A stretch of DNA of 64,000 nucleotides from Novosphingobium malaysiense. GTDB lineage: Bacteria; Pseudomonadota; Alphaproteobacteria; Sphingomonadales; Sphingomonadaceae. This document shows positions 51,147-60,163 of the stretch, in pieces; within the stretch, counting starts at the first letter, position 1, and the number at the start of each line of letters is the position of its first letter. The translations under genes were made by a program, and so were the position numbers. The notes beneath the pieces were generated by a model, which saw nothing but the letters and a program-made list of their open reading frames with translations, had not been told where the DNA came from and ran no database searches. The stretch is taken from the NCBI RefSeq assembly GCF_000802225.1, contig NZ_JTDI01000006.1:1-64000 (forward strand). The letters are read 5' to 3'.

Positions 51147-51527
51147 ATGCAGACCAATCTAGATCTTGCGAAACAATTGCTGAAAGCCATCGGCACGTTC
51201 AACGTCGCCGAACTCGATCGCCTTCTTGCCGACGATGTTCACTACTGGGTGGCGGGCATGCCGCGCGATCAATTCATTCCGCGCGATGCGCTGCTGCAGG
51301 CGCTGGAGCAGATGGGCAAGCAAGTGTTCGCCAGCCCTTTGGAATTCACCATTCACGACACCACGAGCGAAGGGGGCAGAGTGGCGATCGAAGCGACTTC
51401 ATCGGCCAAGCTCTGCAACGGCAATGACTATCACAACGTGTACCACTTCCTGTTCGAATTTGCCGACGGCAAACTGATCGTCGGCCGCGAATACGCGGAT
51501 ACCAAGCTGCTCGAACAAATAGGTTGA
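51147..51527 (+). CDS. SnoaL/NTF2-like small protein (third)
   Basis: A 126-residue ketosteroid-isomerase-like fold protein: LAKQLLKAIGTFNVAELDRL, DDVHYWVAGMP, and YHNVYHFLFEFADGKLIVG followed by REYADTKL, the typical ending of SnoaL-like proteins. GGAG precedes the ATG. It closes the plus-strand unit that contains the third P450. A role in isomerising or cyclising a P450 product is possible but not shown. Confidence 0.73.
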   Translation: MQTNLDLAKQLLKAIGTFNVAELDRLLADDVHYWVAGMPRDQFIPRDALLQALEQMGKQVFASPLEFTIHDTTSEGGRVAIEATSSAKLCNGNDYHNVYHFLFEFADGKLIVGREYADTKLLEQIG

Positions 51528-51554
51528 TCGCGGCCCGGTGCCTTCCCCATTCTG

Positions 51555-51572
51555 CTAGTCTCGCAGGACGTT
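51555..51572. promoter_or_regulatory. Cluster dyad box, upstream of the glycolate oxidase operon
   Basis: CTAGTC-TCGCAG-GACGTT, 64 bases before glcD. No clear -10 at the usual distance. It places glycolate oxidation under the same control as the catabolic genes. Confidence 0.62.
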
Positions 51573-51636
51573 GCCGGGTAGGCCCCGGTCGGAGGAAGGC
51601 CGAGGCAGGGCCGAGCAATGTGGAAATGCGTAGCGT

Positions 51637-53130
51637 ATGTCTTTGAAGATGCCCGAACCGGACGAGGGCGTGATCGCCCGTCGCGCGGAAATCGCGGCGG
51701 CCTTGCGGGCTATCGTCGGCGAGGACAACGTCATCGACAGTCCGACGGGATTGCGTCCCTACGAGAGCGACGGCCTGACGGCCTATCGTCAGGTCCCGTT
51801 GCTCGTTGTCCTGCCTGAAACTACCGCGCAGGTCTCCCGAATCCTGGCCTGGTGCAGCGAACAGGGCATCAAGGTCGTTCCGCGCGGCTCCGGCACCTCG
51901 CTTTCGGGTGGCGCGCTGCCGCTTGAGGATGCGGTGCTGCTGGGCCTGGGCAAATTCAACCGGGTTCTGGAAGTGGATTACGAGGACCGGCTGGCCGTCG
52001 TCCAGCCGGGGGTTACGAACCTCGCGATTACCAAGGCGGTCGAAGACGCCGGCTTCTATTATGCGCCGGACCCCTCCAGCCAGATAGCCTGCTCGATCGG
52101 GGGCAACGTCGCGGAGAACTCCGGCGGCGTGCATTGCCTCAAGTACGGTCTCACCACCAATAACGTACTTGGCGCGGAACTGGTGCTGATGGATGGTGAA
52201 GTCGTGCGGGTCGGCGGCCGGACGCTCGATGCGTCCGGTCTCGACCTGCTCGGTGTGGTGGTCGGTTCGGAAGGGCTGGTGGGCGTCGTGACCGAAGTCA
52301 CCGTGCGCCTGTTGCCCAAGCCCGAGGCCGCCCGCGCCATGCTGATCGGGTTTCCCAGCGTCGAGGAGGCGGGGCACTGTGTGGCGGACGTCATTGCCTC
52401 AGGCATCATTCCGGCTGGCATGGAAATGATGGATCGGCCCGCCATACACGCGGCGGAGGCCTTCGTGAAAGTGGGCTATCCTCTCGATGTGGAAGCCTTG
52501 CTGATCGTCGAACTGGATGGCGTCGCGGCCGAGTGCACACACCTGCTCGAGGAAGTGGAGGCGATCGCCGGTAGGCACGGCGCCGTCGGCATTCGCGTTT
52601 CCACGACCGAAGAAGAGCGCAATGCATTCTGGGCCGGGCGCAAGGCGGCTTTCCCGGCAGTAGGACGGCTGGCGCCGGACTACTATTGTATGGACGGCAC
52701 AATCCCGCGGCGCCAGCTGCCGCGGGTGCTCAAGCGCATGGGCGAACTTTCCGAGCACTACGGGCTGGGCGTCGCCAACGTCTTCCATGCTGGCGACGGC
52801 AATCTTCATCCGCTGATCCTCTACGATGCCAACAAGCCTGGAGAACTGGATCGGGCCGAAGAGTTCGGTAACGACATCCTGCGTCTTTGTGTCGAGGTGG
52901 GCGGCGTCCTGACCGGCGAGCACGGTGTGGGCGTGGAAAAGCGGGACTTGATGCCGGAGATGTTCGGAGAAGACGATCTCAAGCAGCAGCAGCGGGTGAA
53001 GTGCGCGTTCGATCCCGATCTGTTGCTCAATCCGGGCAAGGTCTTTCCGACGCTGCATCGCTGCGCGGAACTGGGGCGCATGCATGTCCATCACGGCAAG
53101 GTGCCGTTTCCCGATATCCCGCGCTTCTGA
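51637..53130 (+). CDS. glcD: Glycolate oxidase, FAD-linked subunit GlcD
   Basis: A 497-residue FAD-linked oxidase of the VAO/PCMH family, the catalytic subunit that oxidises glycolate (or D-lactate-like 2-hydroxy acids) to the 2-oxo acid. It has the FAD-binding PRGSGTSLSGGALP, the GGNVAENSGGVHCLKYGLTT segment, and C-terminal VFHAGDGNLHP and GEHGVGVEK. It heads the glcDEFG operon: the glcE start shares one base with its stop. The start region is uncertain because no strong ribosome-binding site is visible. Confidence 0.92.
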   Translation: MSLKMPEPDEGVIARRAEIAAALRAIVGEDNVIDSPTGLRPYESDGLTAYRQVPLLVVLPETTAQVSRILAWCSEQGIKVVPRGSGTSLSGGALPLEDAVLLGLGKFNRVLEVDYEDRLAVVQPGVTNLAITKAVEDAGFYYAPDPSSQIACSIGGNVAENSGGVHCLKYGLTTNNVLGAELVLMDGEVVRVGGRTLDASGLDLLGVVVGSEGLVGVVTEVTVRLLPKPEAARAMLIGFPSVEEAGHCVADVIASGIIPAGMEMMDRPAIHAAEAFVKVGYPLDVEALLIVELDGVAAECTHLLEEVEAIAGRHGAVGIRVSTTEEERNAFWAGRKAAFPAVGRLAPDYYCMDGTIPRRQLPRVLKRMGELSEHYGLGVANVFHAGDGNLHPLILYDANKPGELDRAEEFGNDILRLCVEVGGVLTGEHGVGVEKRDLMPEMFGEDDLKQQQRVKCAFDPDLLLNPGKVFPTLHRCAELGRMHVHHGKVPFPDIPRF

Positions 53131-54293
53131 TGGACAAGGCCATGATACTTCGCCCTGCCGACGAGCAGGAACTGTGTGAGACCGTTCGCGCCGCCGCGAG
53201 CGCGGGCACCAGGCTTTCGCTGGAGGGCGGCGGAAGCAAGGTGTCCATGGGGCGTCCCGTAGACGACTGCCGGACACTCTCGCTAGGTGCGTTCAGCGGC
53301 ATCGCCGACTATGATCCGCCCGAGCTCGTGCTGACGGCCGGAGCTGCGACGCCGCTGAGCCAGATCGAATCTGCGCTTGCAGAGAATAACCAGATGCTCG
53401 CTTTCGAACCCTTCGACCTCGCCCCTATCCTGGGTGGCGAGCCCGGTGTGACGACCATCGGCGGCGTCGTCGCCTCGGGTCTGGCGGGCTCGCAGAGGCT
53501 GGTCCACGGGGGCGTACGTGACCATCTGCTGGGGTTCAGGGCCGTATCGGGGCGCGGCGACGCCTTCGTCGCAGGCGGCAAGGTCGTCAAGAACGTGACG
53601 GGGTACGATCTTTCCAAGCTGATGTGTGGAAGCTGGGGGCGGCTGGCAGCACTGATGGAAGTCACGCTCAAGGTCCTGCCACGTCCTGCTTCGCAAGCCA
53701 CACTGATTGCGCGCGATCTTGATCCGCGCGCGGCCTGGGCCAGTTTTGCCCGGCTGCTGGGTTCGCAGGCGGAGATCGCCGCTGCCGCTCATTTTCCTCC
53801 CGGTACGCTGGAAGATCATGCGATTTCCGCCGTCCGGCTTCAGGGCTTTGCACCTTCGGTCGATGCGCGTGCTGCGATGGTCGAACGGATCGGCAGCGCG
53901 GAGGGGTACCGGCGTGCGGACGCGAGTGTCGCAACCGGCATTTGGGCATCGCTGCGCGATCTTTCCGTCCTGCCTCGCAATCCGGCCATGTGGCGGGTCT
54001 CGCTGCCCGCGCGGCAAGCCCCCGACTTTCTCGAGGCGTTTGCTCCCGGCGATGTTCGCTGGGTCATGGATTGGGCAGGCGGCCTGATCTGGCTTTCCAC
54101 CGACCGTCCGGCCGAAATGGTCCGCACGGCGGCACAGCGGTGCAACGGGCACGCCATGCTTCTACGCGCTTCTGCAGATATTCGACGTGCCGTGCCGACC
54201 CTCCATACCCAGCCAGATGCGCTTGCGCGCCTGGAGGAACGTGTCCGCCGGGCTTTCGATCCGGCATCGGTATTCGAGACGGGGCGATTTTGA
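53130..54293 (+). CDS. glcE: Glycolate oxidase, FAD-binding subunit GlcE
   Basis: A 387-residue subunit with a PCMH-type FAD domain (RLSLEGGGSKVSMGRPVDD; GGEPGVTTIGGVVASGLAGS; VVKNVTGYDLSKLMCGSWG). It partners GlcD and GlcF in the membrane-associated glycolate oxidase. TGATG overlap with glcD and direct TGA-ATG junction with glcF show tight translational coupling. A longer frame upstream overlaps glcD and is rejected. Confidence 0.92.
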   Translation: MDKAMILRPADEQELCETVRAAASAGTRLSLEGGGSKVSMGRPVDDCRTLSLGAFSGIADYDPPELVLTAGAATPLSQIESALAENNQMLAFEPFDLAPILGGEPGVTTIGGVVASGLAGSQRLVHGGVRDHLLGFRAVSGRGDAFVAGGKVVKNVTGYDLSKLMCGSWGRLAALMEVTLKVLPRPASQATLIARDLDPRAAWASFARLLGSQAEIAAAAHFPPGTLEDHAISAVRLQGFAPSVDARAAMVERIGSAEGYRRADASVATGIWASLRDLSVLPRNPAMWRVSLPARQAPDFLEAFAPGDVRWVMDWAGGLIWLSTDRPAEMVRTAAQRCNGHAMLLRASADIRRAVPTLHTQPDALARLEERVRRAFDPASVFETGRF

Positions 54294-55622
54294 ATGCAGA
54301 CGCGATTTTCCCCGCAGCAACTGGCCGATCCCGCTACGGCGGACTCCGAACAGATCATCCGCAAATGTGTACATTGCGGATTTTGCACCGCGACCTGTCC
54401 GACGTACGTGCTTCTGGGGGACGAACTCGATTCCCCACGCGGGCGCATCTACCTGATCAAGGACATGCTCGAGAACGAGCGCCAACCGGACAAGGAACTC
54501 GTCACCCACGTCGACCGGTGTCTCTCTTGCCTGTCGTGCATGACCACGTGCCCCTCGGGCGTGAACTACATGCACCTGATCGACCACGCGCGGGCCTATA
54601 TCCACGAGACTTACGACCGGCCCTGGCATGAGCGAGCCTACCGGTCCGTGCTGGCCTGGGTGCTGCCCGAGCCGGGACGCTTCCGGCTGGCGCTGGACTT
54701 CGCACATCTGGCCAGGCCGTTCCGCTCCCTGTTCGCCCGCTTTGCGCTTACTCGCCCGCTGTCGGCCATGCTTGAGCTCGCACCTTCGAGCCTGCCGTCT
54801 CCTTCGCCCGTGCAGAATGCACAGTCGAAGGGGACCAGCCGCGGGCGGATCATCATGCTCCAGGGTTGTGCCGAGCCCGTGCTCAAGCCGCAATACCGCG
54901 GTGCGGCGGTGTCCCTGCTGACACGCCTCGGCTTCGACGTGGTTTTCGCCCGGGAAGAAACCTGTTGCGGGGCGCTCGTCCACCACATGGGCCGGGAAGA
55001 AGCTGCGCGCGACGCGGCAAGGGCGAACGTGGATGCCTGGATGGCGGAAATCGAACGGGGCGACGTTGCCGCGATCATTACCACCGCTTCGGGCTGCGGT
55101 ACGGTCATGAAGGATTATAACCATCTGCTGCGTGAGGACCCGGACTATGCGGAACGGGCTGCGACGTGCAGTGCGCTCGTCAAGGACGTGAGCGAAGTCC
55201 TTGCGGACATCGACTTTTCCGCAGCGTTGCGGCCGGCACGGGAGACGAAAGCGCTCGTCGTGGCCTATCACCCCGCCTGTTCGCTTCAGCACGGGCAACA
55301 GATCGGCGATGTGCCGAAGCGGTTGCTTGAGCGTGCCGGATTTACGGTGCGCGTGCCGGCCGAAGCGCACCTGTGCTGCGGTTCTGCGGGAACCTACAAC
55401 ATTCTCCAACCCGAAATCTCGGGCCGGCTTGCCGAGCGCAAGGCGGATGCCATTTCCGCGCTTCAGGCTGATGTCGTTGCCACCGGCAATGTCGGCTGCG
55501 CGGTGCAGATCGGAAACCGGATGGATGCCCCCGTGTTCCATACCGTCGAACTTCTCGATTGGGCCACGGGAGGTGATCTGCCTCCGGCGCTCGCCAGGAC
55601 AATGAAGGACAAGGTTCCATGA
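54294..55622 (+). CDS. glcF: Glycolate oxidase, iron-sulfur subunit GlcF
   Basis: A 442-residue electron-transfer subunit. Two ferredoxin-like [4Fe-4S] motifs are present (CVHCGFCTATCPTY and CLSCLSCMTTCPSG), followed by the two CCG domains (TCCGALVHHMG and LCCGSAGTYNI). It passes electrons from GlcD/GlcE to the quinone pool. The start codon directly follows the glcE stop, and the stop overlaps the next ATG by four bases. Confidence 0.93.
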   Translation: MQTRFSPQQLADPATADSEQIIRKCVHCGFCTATCPTYVLLGDELDSPRGRIYLIKDMLENERQPDKELVTHVDRCLSCLSCMTTCPSGVNYMHLIDHARAYIHETYDRPWHERAYRSVLAWVLPEPGRFRLALDFAHLARPFRSLFARFALTRPLSAMLELAPSSLPSPSPVQNAQSKGTSRGRIIMLQGCAEPVLKPQYRGAAVSLLTRLGFDVVFAREETCCGALVHHMGREEAARDAARANVDAWMAEIERGDVAAIITTASGCGTVMKDYNHLLREDPDYAERAATCSALVKDVSEVLADIDFSAALRPARETKALVVAYHPACSLQHGQQIGDVPKRLLERAGFTVRVPAEAHLCCGSAGTYNILQPEISGRLAERKADAISALQADVVATGNVGCAVQIGNRMDAPVFHTVELLDWATGGDLPPALARTMKDKVP

Positions 55623-56044
55623 CCACCATCACGCTCGAACAGGCCAATACCATTTCCGCCGCAGCCTTTGCCAAGGGACGCGATCTGGGCCTCAAGCCGC
55701 TGGCCGTTGCCGTGGTCGATGCCGGGGGCCATCTCATTTCCTATCAAAGGCAGGACGGCGCTTCGATCGGTCGGTTGCAGATTGCATCGGGCAAGGCATG
55801 CGGCGCGCTGTTTCTGGGCGTCTCTTCGCGCACCGTGGCGGAAATGGCAGCTGACCGGCCAACCTTTATCGCGACGGCGGCAACCGTTGCACCGCAAGGC
55901 CTCATTCCCGCTCCCGGAGGCGTGATCGTGGTCGATAAGGATGGCAGCGTGATCGGTGCCGTCGGTATTTCCGGCGATACCTCGGACAACGACGAGGCCT
56001 GCACCCTGGCCGGGATCTCGGCTGCCGGGCTGAGCGAGCAATAG
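55619..56044 (+). CDS. glcG: GlcG/HbpS-like haem-binding family protein
   Basis: A 141-residue protein of the GlcG/HbpS family: ITLEQANTISAAAFAKGRDL, PLAVAVVDAGGHLISYQRQD, GGVIVVDKDGSVIGAVGISG and DNDEACTLAGISA. The family is found at the end of glc operons; its biochemical role is unclear. It starts inside the end of glcF (ATGA overlap), completing glcDEFG, and is followed by a bidirectional hairpin. Confidence 0.85.
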   Translation: MTTITLEQANTISAAAFAKGRDLGLKPLAVAVVDAGGHLISYQRQDGASIGRLQIASGKACGALFLGVSSRTVAEMAADRPTFIATAATVAPQGLIPAPGGVIVVDKDGSVIGAVGISGDTSDNDEACTLAGISAAGLSEQ

Positions 56045-56055
56045 TCGGTTCGGCT

Positions 56056-56082
56056 GGTTGGGGGCGAGGCTCGCCCCCAACC
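56056..56082. terminator. Bidirectional hairpin between glcG and the malate synthase gene
   Basis: GGTTGGGGGCG (56056-56066) pairs perfectly with CGCCCCCAACC (56072-56082) around a 5-base loop, between convergent stop codons. Confidence 0.72.
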
Positions 56083-56087
56083 GCTCG

Positions 56088-58154
56088 TCAGGCCTGTGCC
56101 TTCACCTTGAGCCGGAAGGCATGGAGCAGGGGTTCGGTATAACCGCTGGGCTGCGAAATGCCTTCGAAGATCAAGGCGTGGGCGGCCTGCCATGCGGGAC
56201 CGTCCGGCGATAGCTTGCGATAGGACGGATCGCCTGCGTTCTGGGCGTCGACCTTGGCCGCCATGCGTGCGAAGGCATCTTCCACCTGTTCCCTTGTACA
56301 GACGCCATGATGCAGCCAGTTGGCAATGTGCTGGCTGGAAATGCGCAGCGTTGCACGATCCTCCATCTGGCCGACGTCATGGATATCGGGTACTTTCGAA
56401 CAACCGATGCCCTGATCGATCCAGCGCACGACATAGCCCAGGATTCCCTGGCAGTTGTTCTCCAGTTCCTCGCGTACCTCCTCGTCCGACCAGTTACGGC
56501 CGGGCTCCGCTACGGGGATCGTCAGCAGCCGGGAAAGGTCCGGGGCGGCTTCATCCGCCAGTCGCTTTTGAATCTCGAACACGTCGACATCGTGGTAGTG
56601 CATGGCGTGCAATGTCGCGGCGGTCGGGGAGGGTACCCATGCAGTGTTCGCGCCGGAGCGCGGATGGGCGATCTTTTGTTCCAGCATCGCGGCCATCATG
56701 TCCGGCGCCGCCCACATGCCCTTGCCGATCTGTGCCTTGCCGGACAGTCCGCAGGCGAGCCCGATGCGCACATTGCGGTCTTCGTAGGCCTGCAGCCAGT
56801 CGCTGCCTTTCATCGCCGCCTTGCGGATCATCGGTCCCGCCTGCATCGCGGTGTGCATCTCGTCGCCGGTTCGGTCGAGGAAGCCGGTGTTGATGAACAC
56901 GACGCGGCCACGCGCGGCAGCGATACAGGCAGCCAGATTGGCCGAAGTGCGGCGCTCTTCGTCCATCAGTCCCATCTTGATCGTGTTGCGTTCGAGCGAG
57001 AGCAGATCCTCCACGGCATCGAAAAGACGGTTCGAAAAGGCAACTTCCTCCGGCCCGTGCTGCTTGGGCTTTACGATGTAGATGCTGCCGGCGCGGCTAT
57101 TGCGAAGGCGGCCGAGCTGTTTGAGATCATGCACGGCGCAAAGAGAGGTCAGCACGGCATCCAGAAGGCCGAGCGGCGCTTCCTTGTCATCGGGAAGGCG
57201 GACTGCCGGTGTCGTCATCAGGTGCCCGACATTGCGCACGAACAGGACCGACCGACCCGGGAGCGTGAACCCGGTGCCGTCGGGAGCCGTCCAGTGGCGG
57301 TCTTCCGCCAGCTTGCGCTCACGTGTTTGCCCGGCCTTCTCGAACGTCGCGGTAAGCTCGCCGCGCATGAGGCCGAGCCAATTGGAATAGCCGTGGACGA
57401 GGTCTTCACCGTCGACCACTGCGACCGAATCTTCGAGATCGACGATGGTGGTAAGGGCCGATTCCAGTATCACATCGGCGATGCCGAGCGGATCGGTCCG
57501 CCCGACAGGGCTTTGCGGATCGATCACGATCTCGATGTGAAGGCCGTTGTGACGGAACAGTACGCCGCCGTCCTTGCGGCCGGCGAGGGCGGGATGTTCG
57601 TCTCCGGAAATCGCGCGTTCCCAGCCCGGTATCGTCGCATCCAGAAAGGCGCGGACCCGGGCAATGACGGCAGCGCCACGCGCCTTGTCGTATCCACCCG
57701 GCCGCGCAGCCGGCGCGTCGAGGGCATCCGTCCCGTAGAAGGCATCGTAGAGGCTGCCCCACCGGGCATTGGCCGCGTTGAGGACGAAACGCTCATTGAG
57801 CGCAGGCACGACCAGTTGCGGTCCCGCCATCGTCGCGATTTCAGGATCGACGTTTGCAGTGGAGATCGAAAACGGCGCGGGTTCCGGGAGAAGATAGCCG
57901 ATCTCTGCCAGGAAATCGCGATAGGCCGCCATGTCCGTCACCGGGCCGGGGTGCGCGGTGTGCCATTCGTCAAGTTGCCGCTGAAGCTCGTCTCGCTTGG
58001 CAAGAAGCGCCTGATTTTCAGGAACGAACTTCTCGAGGATTTCCGCAAGGCCGTTCCAGAAAGTTTCCGGGTCGAGGCCCGTGCCCGGCAACGCCTTTTG
58101 CTCGACGAATTCTGCGAGCTGATCGAATACTTGCAGTCCTGAACGCTCAACCAT
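56088..58154 (-). CDS. glcB: Malate synthase G
   Basis: A 688-residue enzyme condensing glyoxylate with acetyl-CoA to malate; slightly shorter than the 723-residue E. coli enzyme. Family segments include LNERFVLNAANARWGSLYDA, TIVDLEDSVAVVDGEDLVHG, GSIYIVKPKQHGPEEVAF, MGLMDEERRTSANLAACI, FINTGFLDRTGDEMHTAMQA and GAGANTAW-type sequence near the end (HPRSGANTAWVPSPTAATLH). I chose ATG at 58152-58154, with GGAAG upstream. It is convergent with glcDEFG and would consume the glyoxylate made by glycolate oxidase. A dyad at 58272 with CTATGC 20 nt on faces it. Confidence 0.93.
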   Translation of the reverse strand: MVERSGLQVFDQLAEFVEQKALPGTGLDPETFWNGLAEILEKFVPENQALLAKRDELQRQLDEWHTAHPGPVTDMAAYRDFLAEIGYLLPEPAPFSISTANVDPEIATMAGPQLVVPALNERFVLNAANARWGSLYDAFYGTDALDAPAARPGGYDKARGAAVIARVRAFLDATIPGWERAISGDEHPALAGRKDGGVLFRHNGLHIEIVIDPQSPVGRTDPLGIADVILESALTTIVDLEDSVAVVDGEDLVHGYSNWLGLMRGELTATFEKAGQTRERKLAEDRHWTAPDGTGFTLPGRSVLFVRNVGHLMTTPAVRLPDDKEAPLGLLDAVLTSLCAVHDLKQLGRLRNSRAGSIYIVKPKQHGPEEVAFSNRLFDAVEDLLSLERNTIKMGLMDEERRTSANLAACIAAARGRVVFINTGFLDRTGDEMHTAMQAGPMIRKAAMKGSDWLQAYEDRNVRIGLACGLSGKAQIGKGMWAAPDMMAAMLEQKIAHPRSGANTAWVPSPTAATLHAMHYHDVDVFEIQKRLADEAAPDLSRLLTIPVAEPGRNWSDEEVREELENNCQGILGYVVRWIDQGIGCSKVPDIHDVGQMEDRATLRISSQHIANWLHHGVCTREQVEDAFARMAAKVDAQNAGDPSYRKLSPDGPAWQAAHALIFEGISQPSGYTEPLLHAFRLKVKAQA

Positions 58155-58271
58155 GGATGTTTCGGCTTCCTGTTTTCTGTCTCTCGAGGGCGTGGCCAAA
58201 TGCCGTTCGCACTGACGCGATCGGACGGTTGGCCTGAAGCGGCAGGCATAGGAAGCCGCATCGACCAGTGC

Positions 58272-58289
58272 GTCGTCTCAAAGGACGAT
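58272..58289. promoter_or_regulatory. Cluster dyad box for malate synthase G
   Basis: GTCGTC-TCAAAG-GACGAT. Toward the minus-strand glcB it reads ATCGTC-N6-GACGAC, and CTATGC (58251-58246) lies exactly 20 nt on. Confidence 0.68.
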
Positions 58290-58339
58290 GGGAATAGGCG
58301 GCGACAGATCGCCGGACCTCCCATTTCCGGTCAGCTTTC

Positions 58340-58357
58340 ATCGTCCATCTGGACCAT
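58340..58357. promoter_or_regulatory. Cluster dyad box for the ferredoxin/ferredoxin reductase genes
   Basis: ATCGTC-CATCTG-GACCAT. GATAGT (58378-58383) lies exactly 20 nt downstream toward the plus-strand ferredoxin at 58617, leaving a long 5' leader. Confidence 0.66.
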
Positions 58358-58616
58358 GCGGGCCGTTTCCGCTCGGGATAGTCGGTGGAGACTTACTTTT
58401 GGGCAGGTTCGGGAAAGCCTCTGGCGCGGTTCCTGAAGCTGATGAGGCTGCAAGCAAAGGGCGCCACTTGACTGAAACGGGCGGATTGGATTTGGCGGGA
58501 TTGCGCCCTGCGCCACTTGCGAGATGCTGGCCAATGGACAAGAGCTGGCGGATTGCCGTTCAGGATGTCTGGCGGCGATAGTTCTATTCTATTTCAACAT
58601 GTTACGGAATATTTTG

Positions 58617-58940
58617 ATGCCGAAAATAGTTTACAAGACACATGAGGGGAAGGTCTACGAGGTCGATGTTCCCAGTGGCCGTTCGGTAATGCTGGGGGCC
58701 ACCAGCCAGGGCGTTCCGGGGATTGATGCCGACTGCGGGGGGACGCTTTCGTGCGCGACCTGCCATGTTTACGTGGCTCAGGAGTGGGCGGAGAAGTTAC
58801 CGCCCGTCGAAGAGATGGAAGACGAACTGCTCGAAAACACCGCTTGCGAGCGCAAGAGCAACAGCCGCCTGTCGTGCCAGATCGACGTAACCGATGAACT
58901 GGACGGGCTGGTCGTCGAGATTCCCGAGCGGCAGTTCTGA
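58617..58940 (+). CDS. [2Fe-2S] adrenodoxin/putidaredoxin-type ferredoxin
   Basis: A 107-residue ferredoxin with Cys40, Cys46, Cys49 and Cys87 (ADCGGTLSCATCHVYV, RLSCQIDV), the C-x5-C-x2-C...C spacing of putidaredoxin/adrenodoxin. It would carry electrons from the reductase encoded next to a P450. ATG at 58617 matches the family start (MPKIVYKTHEGKVYEVDVP); an upstream frame extension is rejected. The ribosome-binding site is weak (GGA, nine bases away), and the leader is AT-rich compared with the region. Confidence 0.9.
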   Translation: MPKIVYKTHEGKVYEVDVPSGRSVMLGATSQGVPGIDADCGGTLSCATCHVYVAQEWAEKLPPVEEMEDELLENTACERKSNSRLSCQIDVTDELDGLVVEIPERQF

Positions 58941-58943
58941 ACC

Positions 58944-60158
58944 ATGGCCGGCCTTGTCATCGTCGGCGGATCCTACGCGGGCCTGAACATGGCGCAGGCG
59001 GCAAGGCAGCATGGCTATGGCGAACCCATCGTCATGCTGACCGACGAGCAATATCTGCCCTATCACCGCCCACCCCTGTCGAAGGGATTTCTGACGGGCG
59101 ATAGCGACGTGGAAAGCCTGCTGATCAAGGGCGAGAAGTTCTACGAAGATCAGCAGATAAATGTCGTGCTTGGCGCGCGCGCGGAGGCCGTGGAGCGCGA
59201 AGGCCGGGTGGTGACCAAGCGGGGAGTGTTCGCCTTCGATGCGCTCGGTATCGTGACGGGAACCCGCGCGCGGGAAATCCCGGTCCCGGGGACCGATCTC
59301 GATGGCGTGGTGTCCCTGCGCTCGCTGGCCGACGCGGAAGCGATAAAGGCGCGGATGGACAAGGTACGCGCGGTCGCCATCGTCGGCGGCGGCTTCATCG
59401 GTCTGGAGCTGGCAGCCTCGTTCGCGAAGTCCGGGATCGATGTACAGATTTTCGAAGCTGCGCCGCGGGTCATGGCACGCATCGTGGGCGAAACGATATC
59501 GGACTATGTCGAGCAGCGTTTCGCGAGCGAAGGCGTTGCCTTGTGCTGCGGCCTTGGGATCGAGGAAATCGAAGGGCGTAACGGCAAGGTCGCCGCCGTT
59601 CGTGACACCAAGGACAAGCGGCACCCGGTCGATATGGTAGTCATGGCCGTCGGCGCGACACCCAATACCGAACTTGTGGAACCGCTCGGTCTTGCCGATC
59701 AGTTCGGTGTGCGGGTCGACGTCAATGGCCGGACGTTGCATCCCGGCATCTACGCCGCCGGCGACTGCGCCTTTGGTCCCAATATCTTTGCCGGTCGCGA
59801 CATGCGGCTTGAATCGGTCCAGAACGCTACCGATCAGGCCAAAGCCGCCGGGGCAGCGATTGCCGGTGCCGAGTTCGTGAACGACGCCGTGCCCTGGTTC
59901 TGGTCCGACCAGTTCGACATGAAACTGCAGATGGTGGGCTTCGTGGAGGGCGCCAATCGGCAGGTGGTGCGTGGCTCCATAGAGGACGGAAAGTTTTCGG
60001 TGTTCCACCTGAAGGACACGCGGATCGTCTGCATCGAATCGGTCAATGCAGTTTCGGACCATGTCGCGGGCCGAAAGTTGCTGAAACTTCCCCATTCGGT
60101 GGATCCGGAGATGCTGCGCGACACCTCGGTCAAGCTGCGCGACCTCGTCTCGACTTGA
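58944..60158 (+). CDS. NAD(P)H-dependent ferredoxin reductase (putidaredoxin reductase type)
   Basis: A 404-residue FAD enzyme. The FAD motif is LVIVGGSYAGLNMAQAAR, the NAD motif VAIVGGGFIGLELAASFA, and the second FAD region GIYAAGDCAFGPN. The LPYHRPPLSKGFL segment is typical of the rhodocoxin/putidaredoxin/terpredoxin reductase class. It lies three bases after the ferredoxin stop, so the pair is an operon and the probable electron supply for one or more of the three P450s. Confidence 0.92.
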   Translation: MAGLVIVGGSYAGLNMAQAARQHGYGEPIVMLTDEQYLPYHRPPLSKGFLTGDSDVESLLIKGEKFYEDQQINVVLGARAEAVEREGRVVTKRGVFAFDALGIVTGTRAREIPVPGTDLDGVVSLRSLADAEAIKARMDKVRAVAIVGGGFIGLELAASFAKSGIDVQIFEAAPRVMARIVGETISDYVEQRFASEGVALCCGLGIEEIEGRNGKVAAVRDTKDKRHPVDMVVMAVGATPNTELVEPLGLADQFGVRVDVNGRTLHPGIYAAGDCAFGPNIFAGRDMRLESVQNATDQAKAAGAAIAGAEFVNDAVPWFWSDQFDMKLQMVGFVEGANRQVVRGSIEDGKFSVFHLKDTRIVCIESVNAVSDHVAGRKLLKLPHSVDPEMLRDTSVKLRDLVST

Positions 60159-60163
60159 GGCCG

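Larger units (their letters stand above)
58155..58616. other. 462-bp divergent regulatory gap between malate synthase and ferredoxin genes
   Basis: The gap holds two dyad boxes, one per direction, each with a -10 candidate. The long leader (over 200 bases) before the ferredoxin has no gene I can recognise. Confidence 0.6.
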
